From NCBI GenBank assembly GCA_012934845.2, contig WNNJ02000333.1, forward strand, positions 1-64,000: DNA of 64,000 bases, given 5' to 3'. Shown here in pieces: positions 56,801 through 64,000 of the stretch. How positions within the stretch are numbered: the first letter of the stretch is position 1; every line of letters starts with the position of its first letter. The position numbers were made by a program, and so were the translations under genes. The DNA is from Pomphorhynchus laevis (Eukaryota; Acanthocephala; Palaeacanthocephala; Echinorhynchida; Pomphorhynchidae). A model generated the notes under the pieces. The model was not told the DNA's origin. It saw only the letters and a list, made by a program, of their open reading frames with translations, and searched no databases.

Positions 56801-59800
56801 TGACTATAGATTTGAGCCTTGTAAATATATGAGATATAATATGTCAACTAGCATTTATCGTTTTTTCAAATTTTTGATTTGTATTAATGCTTTGTGAATT
56901 TAATCATGAATCGAAACCTTTTATAGTTACAAACAAATGCCAGAATATTCATTTGTTGTATAAAAATTATAAATATTCATATATTTATTATATTTTATAT
57001 TATATTTTAAATATTTATAATATTTAAATTTATAAATTTTATAATATTTATAACATCAAAATAAATATTATTAAAATATCTATTAATACTACTATTTTAA
57101 TATTATTTAAAATATTAAAATTTATAAAATTTATAATATTTATCATATCAAAATAAATATTATTAAAATATCTGTATCCAAATATTAGAAGGGCTAGTGA
57201 TATATAACTGATTGCGATTCGCTGTAGTTGATACAAATGATACTTGCTGTCTATACGATAGTTAAATGTTTGATAAATGAATGGTCTTAACGATAATGTT
57301 TGATACATGAATGGTTTCATATACAATCGAAGTCATGCCATAATTACTTCCGTTTACAAGAAATGCTATGTTTATAAAGAATATAAAGGTTATAAAATTG
57401 ATCAATTTATTTTATAATTAATTACTTAAGTAATTAATGATAAAGAATAGTATATAGATGCTTAGTAAAATGCCATGAACGAATAATCGATAAAATGCAA
57501 TTGTATTATTTTGAAATGATTTTCGACATACTGAATACATTCCTAGATTGTAAAACCATGTAGTGTATGTTTTATCGTTTATTACGGTTAAAACGAATAA
57601 AACGAAATTGACTATTAAAATTATCTGAGTGACAAAGATGGACTTTAGCTGATGTGCTATTATAGGACAGGTTCGTAGTTTATAATCTATAAACACAAAA
57701 CGAAAACCTTATTTTATCAATGATTATGTTACTTTTAAATGAGTCGTATACATTTTAAAGCAGTGTCATCTAAATTATCAAGTTTGATTTATTTTAATAA
57801 TTTAAAGACACCTTGAATCCTTTGATGTGTTAGATAGCGGTATTTCATGGACAAGGGTCACCATCATCAGCTTAAGATGATTAAAATTACATATTGTTTG
57901 AAAAAATCCCCATTTAAAATAAAATCTTTCTTGTTCTTTTAAATGTACGTTTATTCTACAAAAAGTTATAATTTGTGGATATATACAGTATAATAAATGC
58001 ATTTTTGAATTTAGCGTTCTTTACAAATTATACTTCGTTGCAAGGAGTTAATTAAGCAATCTAGCAACAGTGTTTCTCATATTGTCGGTGAAGAATGCCC
58101 TATCCTGAATCCTGATGATGTAACCGCTGTGGTACTATTTTTTTAACAAAATTTGAGATTATTCTAGTGTACACTACAACAGCATATTACATTCGAAGTT
58201 CCTAGGAAGCTTTTGAAGGAGCTTATTGTTAACGAATCCATTACTATGTCCGACGATAATGTAAAAATGTCAACTTTACTGACCAGTTCTAACCAAAAGT
58301 CTTTTACAAATGTATGCGTTATATATTTTTATCGTTGCTAATATTTATTATTTGAAAATATCCATTTGTTTCTTTTAATTGTAATTATAGAATAAAATCA
58401 AAGTGGCAATTTTTTCGATAAAAAATGTTTAGACCAATATTTCAATATATGCTGCTATCATCAGGAACTACTGATGGAACTACTACCTGTTATCATCAGA
58501 AACTACATTATCAGAATAACTAGTGTCATAATCAGGAACAGTAGTTCTTGATGATGGCAGAATCTATTGAAATATTGGACTGAACATTTTTATCGAATAA
58601 ATTATCGTTTATTTGATTTCATTCTATAAATAATTTATTATTTTTATTTATTGCATATATATAAACATTGTTGATTGATTGGCATCACCATTTCTGGAAG
58701 TCACAATTACGTGCAGAGAAAAATATTGAATATTTAATGATATTCACTCACCAGTATAGCAGCGAATCTTGTGAATCTTTTTTCTGGCGTGCTAGTTCCC
58801 TACAAATACAGAGTCCTCCGCTTTGCTTAGCATTTCACTTGATGCGGTCTAGAGCGTATTCTGTCATGGCGTTTGTGATATTCATTTCGAGGTTTACACT
58901 GCTAGGCCATCACATATTTGATCGTCGTCGTGGTCTGTGTTCATGATGGAAACGTATTACCGTTTCTACCACTCAGTTTCCGCCGTTACGTATTATGTGT
59001 CCATGTCATCGTAATCAAGCCTTACTCATGTTGTCTGTGATTGGTGCGACTTTCATTCTGTAATATATGGCTTTATTTTTGACCTGATCAAGGCGGAAGG
59101 TGACCAGATTCCATCACAGCATACGAATTTACATAGTGTACATGGCTTGTTTCTGTTTCTTCTTTGCAGTCCGGCATTCAATTACATATAGTTCCACTAG
59201 ACTTATGGCATTCTCACATTCTTTAGAGTTTATAAGGTCGGATATACTACGGCTATAGCACAGCATTCTAGTCACATGTATCCGTTTATGTAATGCTGCA
59301 GTAATTCGTACTCGGGTGTTAGCACTAGTGCTGCCGTTTCTCCTGATAATAGAGCCCAGATGCTTGAACCCCTTTACTCTCTCTATATTCTCGCCGTCAA
59401 TGTTAATTACACTTAATTTGATGTCTGCTTTTTCATATATTTGGTCTTGATGTTCAGCTGCAATTCGTAGTTTTCAAGTTTAGTATTTCACTCTTGTGTT
59501 TGCCACCCCACATCTAACCTAATGTTACTAGATATGAGGACACCATCGGCGAAAAAGAGTGTCGGGAGAGCGTGTTTTGAAGTTTGAAGGAGATGATGTC
59601 CATGCAAACAATGACCAGCAGTGCCGAGAGTGCTGAGCCTTGGTGGACTCCAACACTGATCGGATATGGTGACAAAGTTTCAGTGGACATTGAACAGTGC
59701 TCGTAATGTCTAAATAGAGATGCCGAGCCCATGTTGCATATACTTGAGGGATACTATGCGATCTAAGACTATGTCAAAAAAAAGTCTTGAGACATGCGGT

Positions 59801-62434
59801 CGTATGCGTTTGTATGCGGTCGACATCAGCTTGTCGGTTCTGATCATTTATATTTAAATGTCGTAATTATCGATCCTTATTTGCATTCTTCGGGCTGTTT
59901 GCATTTTCGAGTTTTTAAACAATTCATGATCGTTAGCTGCTGTTATTTATTTGAAGTAATATTTTGTTGTTAACCATTAAAGCAATATTTTTGCATGTAT
60001 TTATGATTTTATTTTGTTTGTTAATGACAGGACGGTCTTAATAAGCTTCGTAACGCATTAGCCACAGGACAGAATGATATAGCTATGGAAATTTTAAACA
60101 ACAATGACATCTCAAAAGGTGTAACGAAGGTAACATTTTTTCATGTGATACTTATTTTGAACTTTTTATTTTGATTTATAAATGCATATTTAATACTTTA
60201 AACTTAATTTTAAGATGCTTGTTTCCATTTAGGAAGGATTTAATGTTCTATTTTTGGGTGTTATTTTTAATAATATCAATGTTTGCAAGCTCGTTATAAA
60301 TTCAGCTGTCTACAGCTTTGACTTGAACGCAAATGATAGTGTAAATATAAGCAATCACGTTTGTTCGTTGAATATTTTGTCTTAGTTTATATAGGTTGGT
60401 CGAAACGTATTACATTGGGCCTGCATTTCTCGAAATGTCGAAATTTCTCTTTTAATAATTTCATCTGGGAGATGCCATTTCGATAAACAAGATGATGTAA
60501 GTATCGCTTGTTTTCTATATTGTAATTATTGCCAATTAAAGTTTTCCGCGAATTTTATGAATAATAAAATGAAATTAATTAAAACTAAAATGATAAAATA
60601 TAAAATATAAATAATTAAAAGTAAACACAGAAAAGTCAAACAACACAGCTCAATAGTTTATAAGCAGATATTTTGATATCCACAATTGTCAGCATCTCGG
60701 AATACGCATTGTGATATTTTAATAATGTATTTAGTTTGGGACAACGAATCAAATCAACGAACTGAGTCTACGTATTTTATATTATTTATTAATTAAAAAT
60801 AATGCGACATAGAATTTAAATAACTAAATAATAAGTAATAAAACAATAGTAAAACATTATTAATAGTTAACAATTATTATATAAGATTTTATATAATTTA
60901 TATCAAGTTGAAATTTAGCAGTTCTGGAGGAACTGCTATGTTATCAGGTTTCGGCCCCTATTCCTTGACCCAACATAGTAGCGGGGTCGAATATATGCCA
61001 ATGACATATTTCCCCTTTTGAAGACTTATTATCGAGTGTATCTTATTCTAGTATAAAATATATAATTTACTATCCATCCATTAAAATTTTCCGCTAATTA
61101 TTTTAAATTTATTTTTAATAATATTTTGTGAGTTATATATTTTACTATTTTCTGTTTTTTTTTATATTTTTATAGTTTCCTAGTTTCAAATAAAATCTAT
61201 CAAATTAGTTAAATGATTTTGAAGAAAGCCAATATCATTACATATTGTTGCAATTCTTAAAATTTCATTATTTAATGTATTATATTTTATATTATATGGT
61301 ATGCATGAATGCTCATGCAAAAATGTTTCTTGTAAATTTAAATATGTCATCTTTACGATATAAATTAATAGTAGTTTTAGTTAATGTTAATTTAATGTTC
61401 ATATCTAGATATACACCTTCTTTATCATTAATATTGGTTTTGTTAAGAATAAGGCTTTCTGGATAAATGTGCTCACTAATTGAATAAAAATTATTAGAAT
61501 TAAATACACATATATCATCAATGTATCGAAACATATATTTCATATATTTATATTGTTTAGATTTAGTTTTTACACAGTTATGAACAAATTCATATTCTAT
61601 AAAGCTTAAAATAAGTCAGCTATAATTGGGCTACTATTACCACCCATTGGAACACCTTTTACTTGTCTAAATATAGATGTCCCTACTTTTAAATAATTTT
61701 GATTTATCAAAATATTTATGGAATGTATCAAAATATTTAAGGATTCTAATAATTCAATTTTATCCATATATTTATGAAATTTAAATTTATAAATATTTAT
61801 AAAAATATTTTTTGCTAAAAATTTAGAAATATTTCAAAATATTTATATTTAGAAATTTGAATTTTTGTTGAAATTTAAATAAATGTTGAATGCTCGATCT
61901 TTGTGTGAGGATAGCGCGGCTACCAAAAGTAGAATTCAAAATGATTTGCTTTGTATCAATTATAGAATCTAAATGAAATTAATAATCGATAATCAAATGA
62001 TTGAAAAGACAAATTGCTTTGATTTAAGCCGTTATCGCTCAATTATATGCCTTAAATCTTAATTTACTTTCGTTATTAGCTGTAGTTTTATCTAAGAGAT
62101 CTTTTAGACCGGTAATAGTCCTTTACATTATGCTAGTCAGAACAACATTATGCAGCCGGTTGTTCAAGCTCTGTGTACCAATGGATGCCTACTTAATACT
62201 GTTAATTGTGACGGCCAAACTGCACTGCATATCGCGACTGCAAGCGGTTCCGATGAAATTGTCCGTTGTCTTTGCCTTGCGGGGGCTGTAACTAATTTAA
62301 CTGATAAGGTCAGCATTCTGTTAAACGTCTTTATTTACTTTTTCTATTTGTAGAACAGTAAAACACCATCAATGCTGATAGAAACTATATCAGAGAATAA
62401 GGTTTTGTCGAAACTATTTCAGAATATCGACGAC
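47832..62434 (+). CDS. DAPK: Death-associated protein kinase-like gene (14 exons seen, 3'-partial)
   Basis: A calcium/calmodulin-regulated serine/threonine kinase acting in cell death and autophagy signalling in characterised animals. The exons give, in order, a kinase domain (about residues 15-259), a calmodulin-binding and autoregulatory segment (TFKSFVIRRRWK joined to RSLQIILRCKELIKQSSN), a linker, and ankyrin repeats. Family marks are the glycine loop ELGRGQFAKV, AAKF lysine, the DAPK basic loop (LHRLKSGRSIDFDRLSKE), HLDLKPENI (HxD with L, as in the DAPK H-F-D form), IDFG, DFVAPE and WSIGVITYIL. All exon phases agree except for one exon missing from my model: the end of the kinase (the HPW region) should lie between 53332 and 56139, and I did not find it. 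The ROC and death domains of DAPK1, if present, would be beyond the window. No breaks seen. Confidence 0.88.
48114..48335 (+). CDS. DAPK: DAPK exon 2: glycine loop, lysine, basic loop
   Basis: It completes RGQFAKVHRVYRQNSNLKYA, then AKFIDKLHRLKSGRSIDFDR and LSKESSILNCLNHENIVRLH to FILVMEF. The donor GTAGGT at 48336 avoids the in-frame TAG and joins to give MEFIDGEELF, the same length as ELVSGGELF in human DAPK1. Confidence 0.9.
48403..48541 (+). CDS. DAPK: DAPK exon 3: to the catalytic loop
   Basis: It encodes IDGEELFSYISKRDSLSEKE, VSIYVYQILLAAKHMHERWI and VHLDLK. HLD is the catalytic HxD motif, with leucine where most kinases have arginine and DAPKs have phenylalanine. Acceptor CCATAG, donor GTATGC. 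Confidence 0.92.
48601..48724 (+). CDS. DAPK: DAPK exon 4: PENIM, DFG, activation segment
   Basis: It encodes PENIMIGHDQNNTIKIIDFG, IAEFASEDRAVTTIYGTLDF and V. The metal-binding DFG is intact. GTLDFVAPE replaces the usual GTPEFVAPE. Acceptor TTTGTAG, donor GTGAGT. Confidence 0.92.
48796..48871 (+). CDS. DAPK: DAPK exon 5: APE and DIWSIGV
   Basis: It encodes APEIIQCKPVSTACDIWSIG and VITYI. The APE and DxWSxGV motifs are complete. Acceptor GTTAAG, donor GTAAGT. The next intron is 4.3 kb. Confidence 0.92.
48872..49615 (+). other. DAPK intron sequence before the LINE
   Basis: AT-rich, with no recognisable element until the LINE that begins near 49620. Confidence 0.5.
49620..53110 (+). mobile_element. 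CR1/Jockey-like LINE, nearly full length
   Basis: ORF1 (about 49690-50549): an N-terminal part (NGFLRNFSLQFENKIIFNSI) followed by zinc knuckles (CHKWGGHWASKCMSLQICGI at about 50180-50240, CLLKAKCFNYSGDHPTW at about 50275-50325) and TWSRKYRAFKEYQSWHKENT, as in gag-like ORF1 of Jockey and CR1 LINEs. ORF2 (about 50700-52995): endonuclease (GYDMLLGDFNHRIGRWINAA, 50910-50970), RT with LRPISIKNSLMSTYEKALAR, FVKGRSVHLAIGKVHQFCLD, VTVFLDFSAAFDRIPIPF, PINGVPQSSLLSAILYLAAS and VVYADKTTALFSG (YADD changed to YADK). A 3' untranslated region ends near 53105. Several frame shifts and stops break ORF2. It lies in the sense orientation within the DAPK intron. Two poorer copies are at 35500 and 46985. Confidence 0.85.
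53180..53332 (+). CDS. DAPK: DAPK exon 6: kinase lobe, LTGYSPFVG
   Basis: It encodes LTGYSPFVGNNDDETQNYII, NCTYSLDDELFQDISKIARH and FISVLLKRLPK, aligning with LSGASPFLGDTKQETLANIT...FIRKLLVKETRKR. Acceptor AATTGTAG, donor GTAAGC. It leaves two bases of a codon for an exon I did not identify. Confidence 0.9.
53640..54485 (-). mobile_element. AT-rich Penelope copy, minus strand, within a DAPK intron
   Basis: The minus-strand RT segment 54333-54127 reads [40 protein letters not shown] and [19 protein letters not shown], followed by the RYIDDICVF area (about 54120-54080) and [14 protein letters not shown] (to about 54020). C-terminal and tail-proximal sequence extends to 53640 in decayed form. 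It is very similar to 12440-12770 and 61500-61770. Broken at both ends. Confidence 0.8.
55135..55213 (-). ncRNA. Type III hammerhead ribozyme, decayed, minus strand
   Basis: On the minus strand: TGCCGT, C (cleavage base), TGCCAG, a loop, CTGGTG, then core CCGATGA (one base away from CTGATGA), stem II GTCAT/ATGAC with loop TGTG, and GAAACGGTA, whose ACGGTA pairs with TGCCGT as stem III. The core change and the altered base of stem I next to the core should abolish or weaken activity. Confidence 0.75.
55529..55607 (+). ncRNA. Complete type III hammerhead ribozyme, plus strand
   Basis: In order: stem III strand TGCCGT (55529-55534), cleavage base C at 55535, stem I strand TGCCA (55536-55540), a 32-base loop with a partial CCTCCTC/GAGAGGG inner pairing, stem I strand TGGCA (55573-55577), core CTGATGA (55578-55584), stem II GTCAT, loop TGTG, ATGAC (to 55598), GAA, then ACGGTA (55602-55607), which pairs with TGCCGT through one G-T wobble. 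All universally conserved hammerhead residues and a GUC cleavage triplet are present. Cleavage would fall between 55535 and 55536. It has a longer stem I region than the Penelope ribozymes at 20634 and 21040 and the open end in stem III. Confidence 0.88.
56139..56225 (+). CDS. DAPK: DAPK exon: calmodulin-binding segment, first half
   Basis: 29 codons, phase 0: TIIEDNSQPDSKQANFKTFK and SFVIRRRWK. FRKQYVRRRWK in human DAPK1 is the start of the calmodulin-binding autoregulatory helix. Acceptor TTTGACAG, donor GTAATT. Confidence 0.88.
56226..58014 (+). other. DAPK intron, AT-rich
   Basis: 1.8 kb. Open frames on the minus strand at 57048-57326 and 57418-57696 are AT-driven hydrophobic stretches without homology or splice support. 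No clear mobile element. Confidence 0.5.
58015..58131 (+). CDS. DAPK: DAPK exon: calmodulin-binding segment, second half
   Basis: 39 codons, phase 0: RSLQIILRCKELIKQSSNSV and SHIVGEECPILNPDDVTAV. Joined to the preceding RRRWK it gives RRRWKRSLQIILRCKELIKQ, aligning with RRRWKLSFSIVSLCNHLTRS. Acceptor AATTTAG, donor GTACTA. Confidence 0.82.
58168..58311 (+). CDS. DAPK: DAPK exon: linker before the ankyrin repeats
   Basis: 48 codons, phase 0: CTLQQHITFEVPRKLLKELI and onward to LTSSNQKSFTN, with no domain. It is supported by an open frame, the acceptor ATTCTAG, the donor GTATGC, matching phases and a 36-base intron before it. Such a small intron is unusual in most animals but known in flatworms. 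Confidence 0.7.
58391..58624. repeat. Foldback element in a DAPK intron
   Basis: Arms AATAAAATCAAAG ... TTTTTTCGATAAAAAATGTT and AGACCAATATTTCAAT face their complement ending AATAAATTATCGTTTATTTG. The middle has repeated ATCATCAGGAACTAC and ATCATCAGAAACTAC words. The right arm contains TTGATGATGGCAG...TTGAAATATTGG, which resembles the relic at 37640. Confidence 0.8.
58680..59850 (-). mobile_element. RTE-like LINE remnant, RT end to C-terminus
   Basis: Minus-strand text: ISVGVHQGSALSALLVIVCM (RT motif B, about 59660-59590), then further down RMLWWNLVTFRLDQVKNKAI, YYRMKVAPITDNMSKA (about 59060-59010), LRWHGHIIRNGGN (about 59000-58970) and a final stretch to about 58690. LRWxGHxxR is the C-terminal signature of RTE-type LINEs. 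It is riddled with stops and frame shifts, and the YADD motif is not recognisable. Old. Confidence 0.72.
60031..60129 (+). CDS. DAPK: DAPK exon: ankyrin repeat region 1
   Basis: 33 codons, phase 0: DGLNKLRNALATGQNDIAME and ILNNNDISKGVTK. One ankyrin-like unit (xLxxAxxxGxxDIxxxLL). Acceptor AATGACAG, donor GTAACA. Confidence 0.82.
60233..60340 (+). CDS. DAPK: DAPK exon: ankyrin repeat region 2
   Basis: 36 codons, phase 0: EGFNVLFLGVIFNNINVCKL and VINSAVYSFDLNANDS. A typical ankyrin pattern with G-x-N-x-L-x-x-G/A. Acceptor CATTTAG; the donor after AGT is GTAAAT, with a 54-base intron. Confidence 0.85.
60395..60496 (+). CDS. DAPK: DAPK exon: ankyrin repeat region 3
   Basis: 34 codons, phase 0: VGRNVLHWACISRNVEISLL and IISSGRCHFDKQDD. 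One ankyrin repeat (G-R-N-x-L-H-W-A). Acceptor TATATAG, donor GTAAGT. Confidence 0.88.
60745..61770 (-). mobile_element. AT-rich Penelope copy with tail, minus strand, in a DAPK intron
   Basis: The tail starts at 60745 with the end-box complement (AACTGAGTCTACGTATTTTA) and keeps both hairpin arms (AACTGCTATGTTATC at 60931, ACCCAACATAGTAGCG at 60971). Then follow C-terminal coding sequence and the RT ([20 protein letters not shown] at about 61530-61470; the [15 protein letters not shown] area at about 61660-61610) up to about 61770. The body is broken upstream of motif B. It is the best preserved body-plus-tail copy of the family in this window. Confidence 0.85.
62108..62308 (+). CDS. DAPK: DAPK exon: two ankyrin repeats
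   Basis: 67 codons, phase 0: TGNSPLHYASQNNIMQPVVQ, ALCTNGCLLNTVNCDGQTAL and HIATASGSDEIVRCLCLAGA VTNLTDK. Two clear ankyrin repeats (NSPLHYA and GQTALHIA). Acceptor TTTTAG, donor GTCAGC. Confidence 0.93.
62354..62434 (+). CDS. DAPK: DAPK exon: end of an ankyrin unit
   Basis: 27 codons, phase 0: NSKTPSMLIETISENKVLSK and LFQNIDD. It continues the ankyrin pattern (xKTPxMLI). A 45-base intron precedes it. Acceptor TTTGTAG, donor GTAAGT. The gene continues beyond. Confidence 0.88.
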
Positions 62435-64000
62435 GTAAGTTTAATACTGCAATTACTTTAAACCAAAGTCGAGATTTTATTTTTATACGTTATATGCAGA
62501 TGACTTGATATTCGTGTTCCCATTAATCTTGATACATATTAGTATGATTTCTGAGGAACTAATATTTACAGATTGCTTAAATCAGAATATAAGCAAGTGA
62601 AGAGACACAATTCGTGAATTTATTTTAACAATTTGTTTTCGAGCAATTTTGTGCGTCAGAGGTTATCTAAATCTAACAAAATCATACCCTTTGCAGACTT
62701 GCAAAATACAGATACCTCAATCAACGCAACACTCTTATTGGCAAGGTTTCCTAAAAAAGTAGAATTTTGAAGTTTACCTCTATGATATGCTTAAGTAGTT
62801 GATAATCATGCCGATCTTACTGTTTCATTTTTGGTTAATCGTCTTGGATGTGTTACACATATAATCCTTTATCAACCTTTGTTCGGATTTATGCCATCAC
62901 TTCTGTGAGCTAATTAAGGACTCACCCTTCTTCGATCCATGTTACTTTTTACTATGATATACAGCAACTCCCAATTTAGCTGTATTATATATAACATAGA
63001 GCATTTGACAAATTGGTTTAATCTAAAATATAGACGCGTTCTCAAACTTAGGCATATTTGTATTGAAGTGTACATCATCAGACAATCAAACAATATGGTT
63101 GGCAGCAACCTTATTGTTGGCGATACATTATTTTCTAGTTGGATCGGTCCAATTATTTTGTGTTAAAATAGTTGCGACATGTTAATTAAGTTTTCGCGAT
63201 CGTTCAACTTTGTAGTACTCGTTGCTAAAAAGATCATTAAGTTGATAATTTGGTTTACTTTTGATCTGATATGTCATTCCCATTGCGCTCAATCCGACTT
63301 TACCATGTTAAATTTGCTCATATTCTCAAAAATGTTGGATTTGTGACTATTTGCAAAGATATATTGTCATAAACAATTACCTTGACTGGACACTTTGACT
63401 GTTCATTATTTACATGTAATATTTTATGGTATAAACTTATCGATAGTTTCTTCTTTTTCAATGTATTTGATATTTCTTGTTTGCTTCATGATGCATAATA
63501 TGGGGATAAGCAGCTAGTTGTATGCAATATATTTCTTTTTCTATTTTGTTTTTATTCTTTATCCATTTCACGATTTTTGCTTTCGTTTGAAGTTTTATTC
63601 TCTTTTCAATATGCCATGAAGAGCAGTTCATTTAAGCAGCTTCGATAATAAGATTCAACTAATACCTGAATTTTTATTTTTATGAACGAATTGACCACCT
63701 CTTTTAACAGTGTTCTTAGAAAACTAGAATTTAATAAAACAAATCTATTCTGCCATGCTCCTAAATTTGATACTGTTTCAAGAGGTACTACGTAATGCTT
63801 TGCTGCTATATTACTAAATAACTTATTAACTTTTACAAATTAATTCATGCTATTTTTGAAAAATTATCGATATTGATAATTAAATTTTTAATTTGATTTA
63901 TTAAATTAAAAAACTGTTTTCCGTGAGTATTGTCCAGGCATTGTTTACTACAGTTGATTTTTGCTTAAACATATGGACATTATGTAAGAGAAATCATGTC
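62435..64000 (+). other. DAPK intron running out of the window
   Basis: About 1.6 kb. The two opposed open frames near 62914-63166 overlap each other and have no homology or splice support. I found no further exon. Confidence 0.5.

Noticed and set aside
57048-57696. Two hydrophobic minus-strand frames that look like membrane proteins
   Set aside because: They are AT-rich translations inside a DAPK intron on the opposite strand, with no start context, homology or splice support.
58391-58624. TTGATGATGG...TTGAAATATTGG as a hammerhead
   Set aside because: The core is not CTGANGA and no stem II can be formed.
62914-63166. Opposed open frames near the end of the window
   Set aside because: They overlap antisense, have no homology and lie in the presumed DAPK intron.

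Overview
The window reads as AT-rich nuclear DNA of an invertebrate animal. A flatworm is my best guess. The reasons are two intron-split host genes with GT-AG introns (several only 45-67 bases, others 1-7 kb), the standard genetic code, and a repeat load of Penelope-like elements, RTE/CR1-type LINEs, a Merlin DNA transposon and hammerhead ribozymes. The species cannot be read from the sequence. I see no bacterial operons, CRISPR arrays, rRNA or tRNA genes.

Region 1 (1-16185, + strand) holds the last nine recognisable exons of acetyl-CoA carboxylase, covering the carboxyltransferase half of the enzyme. The upstream exons lie outside the window. Its introns carry Penelope tails, a Penelope body (12045-13262), two foldback elements and the 3' end of a LINE (14876-15297).

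Region 2 (16186-47800) has no host gene I can recognise. It is a stack of broken mobile elements: a Merlin transposase remnant (19205-20015); a Penelope-like element with two tandem terminal repeats, each carrying a minus-strand hammerhead ribozyme (20487-22840); inverted-repeat elements, one enclosing a GIY-YIG endonuclease remnant (22775-24666); retroelement Pol remnants (25844-26201, 29727-30850); an RTE-type LINE cut at its 3' end (32569-35290); copies of a CR1/Jockey-like LINE (35500-36840, 46985-47405); and a nested locus where one AT-rich Penelope copy is split by an RTE LINE and by a hammerhead-bearing foldback element (40090-42895).

Region 3 (47832-64000, + strand) is a death-associated protein kinase gene. 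Six exons encode the kinase, two the calmodulin-binding segment, one a linker and five the ankyrin repeats; the gene runs out of the window. Its introns hold a nearly full-length CR1/Jockey-like LINE (49620-53110), two more AT-rich Penelope copies, an RTE-like LINE remnant (58680-59850) and a compound foldback locus (55090-55680).

The most unusual item is that foldback locus. It contains a complete type III hammerhead ribozyme (55529-55607, +) and a second, slightly decayed one in the opposite orientation (55135-55213, -). A relative sits at 42357-42594 and a single arm at 38278-38345. I do not recognise the family; it looks like a non-autonomous, ribozyme-bearing foldback element.
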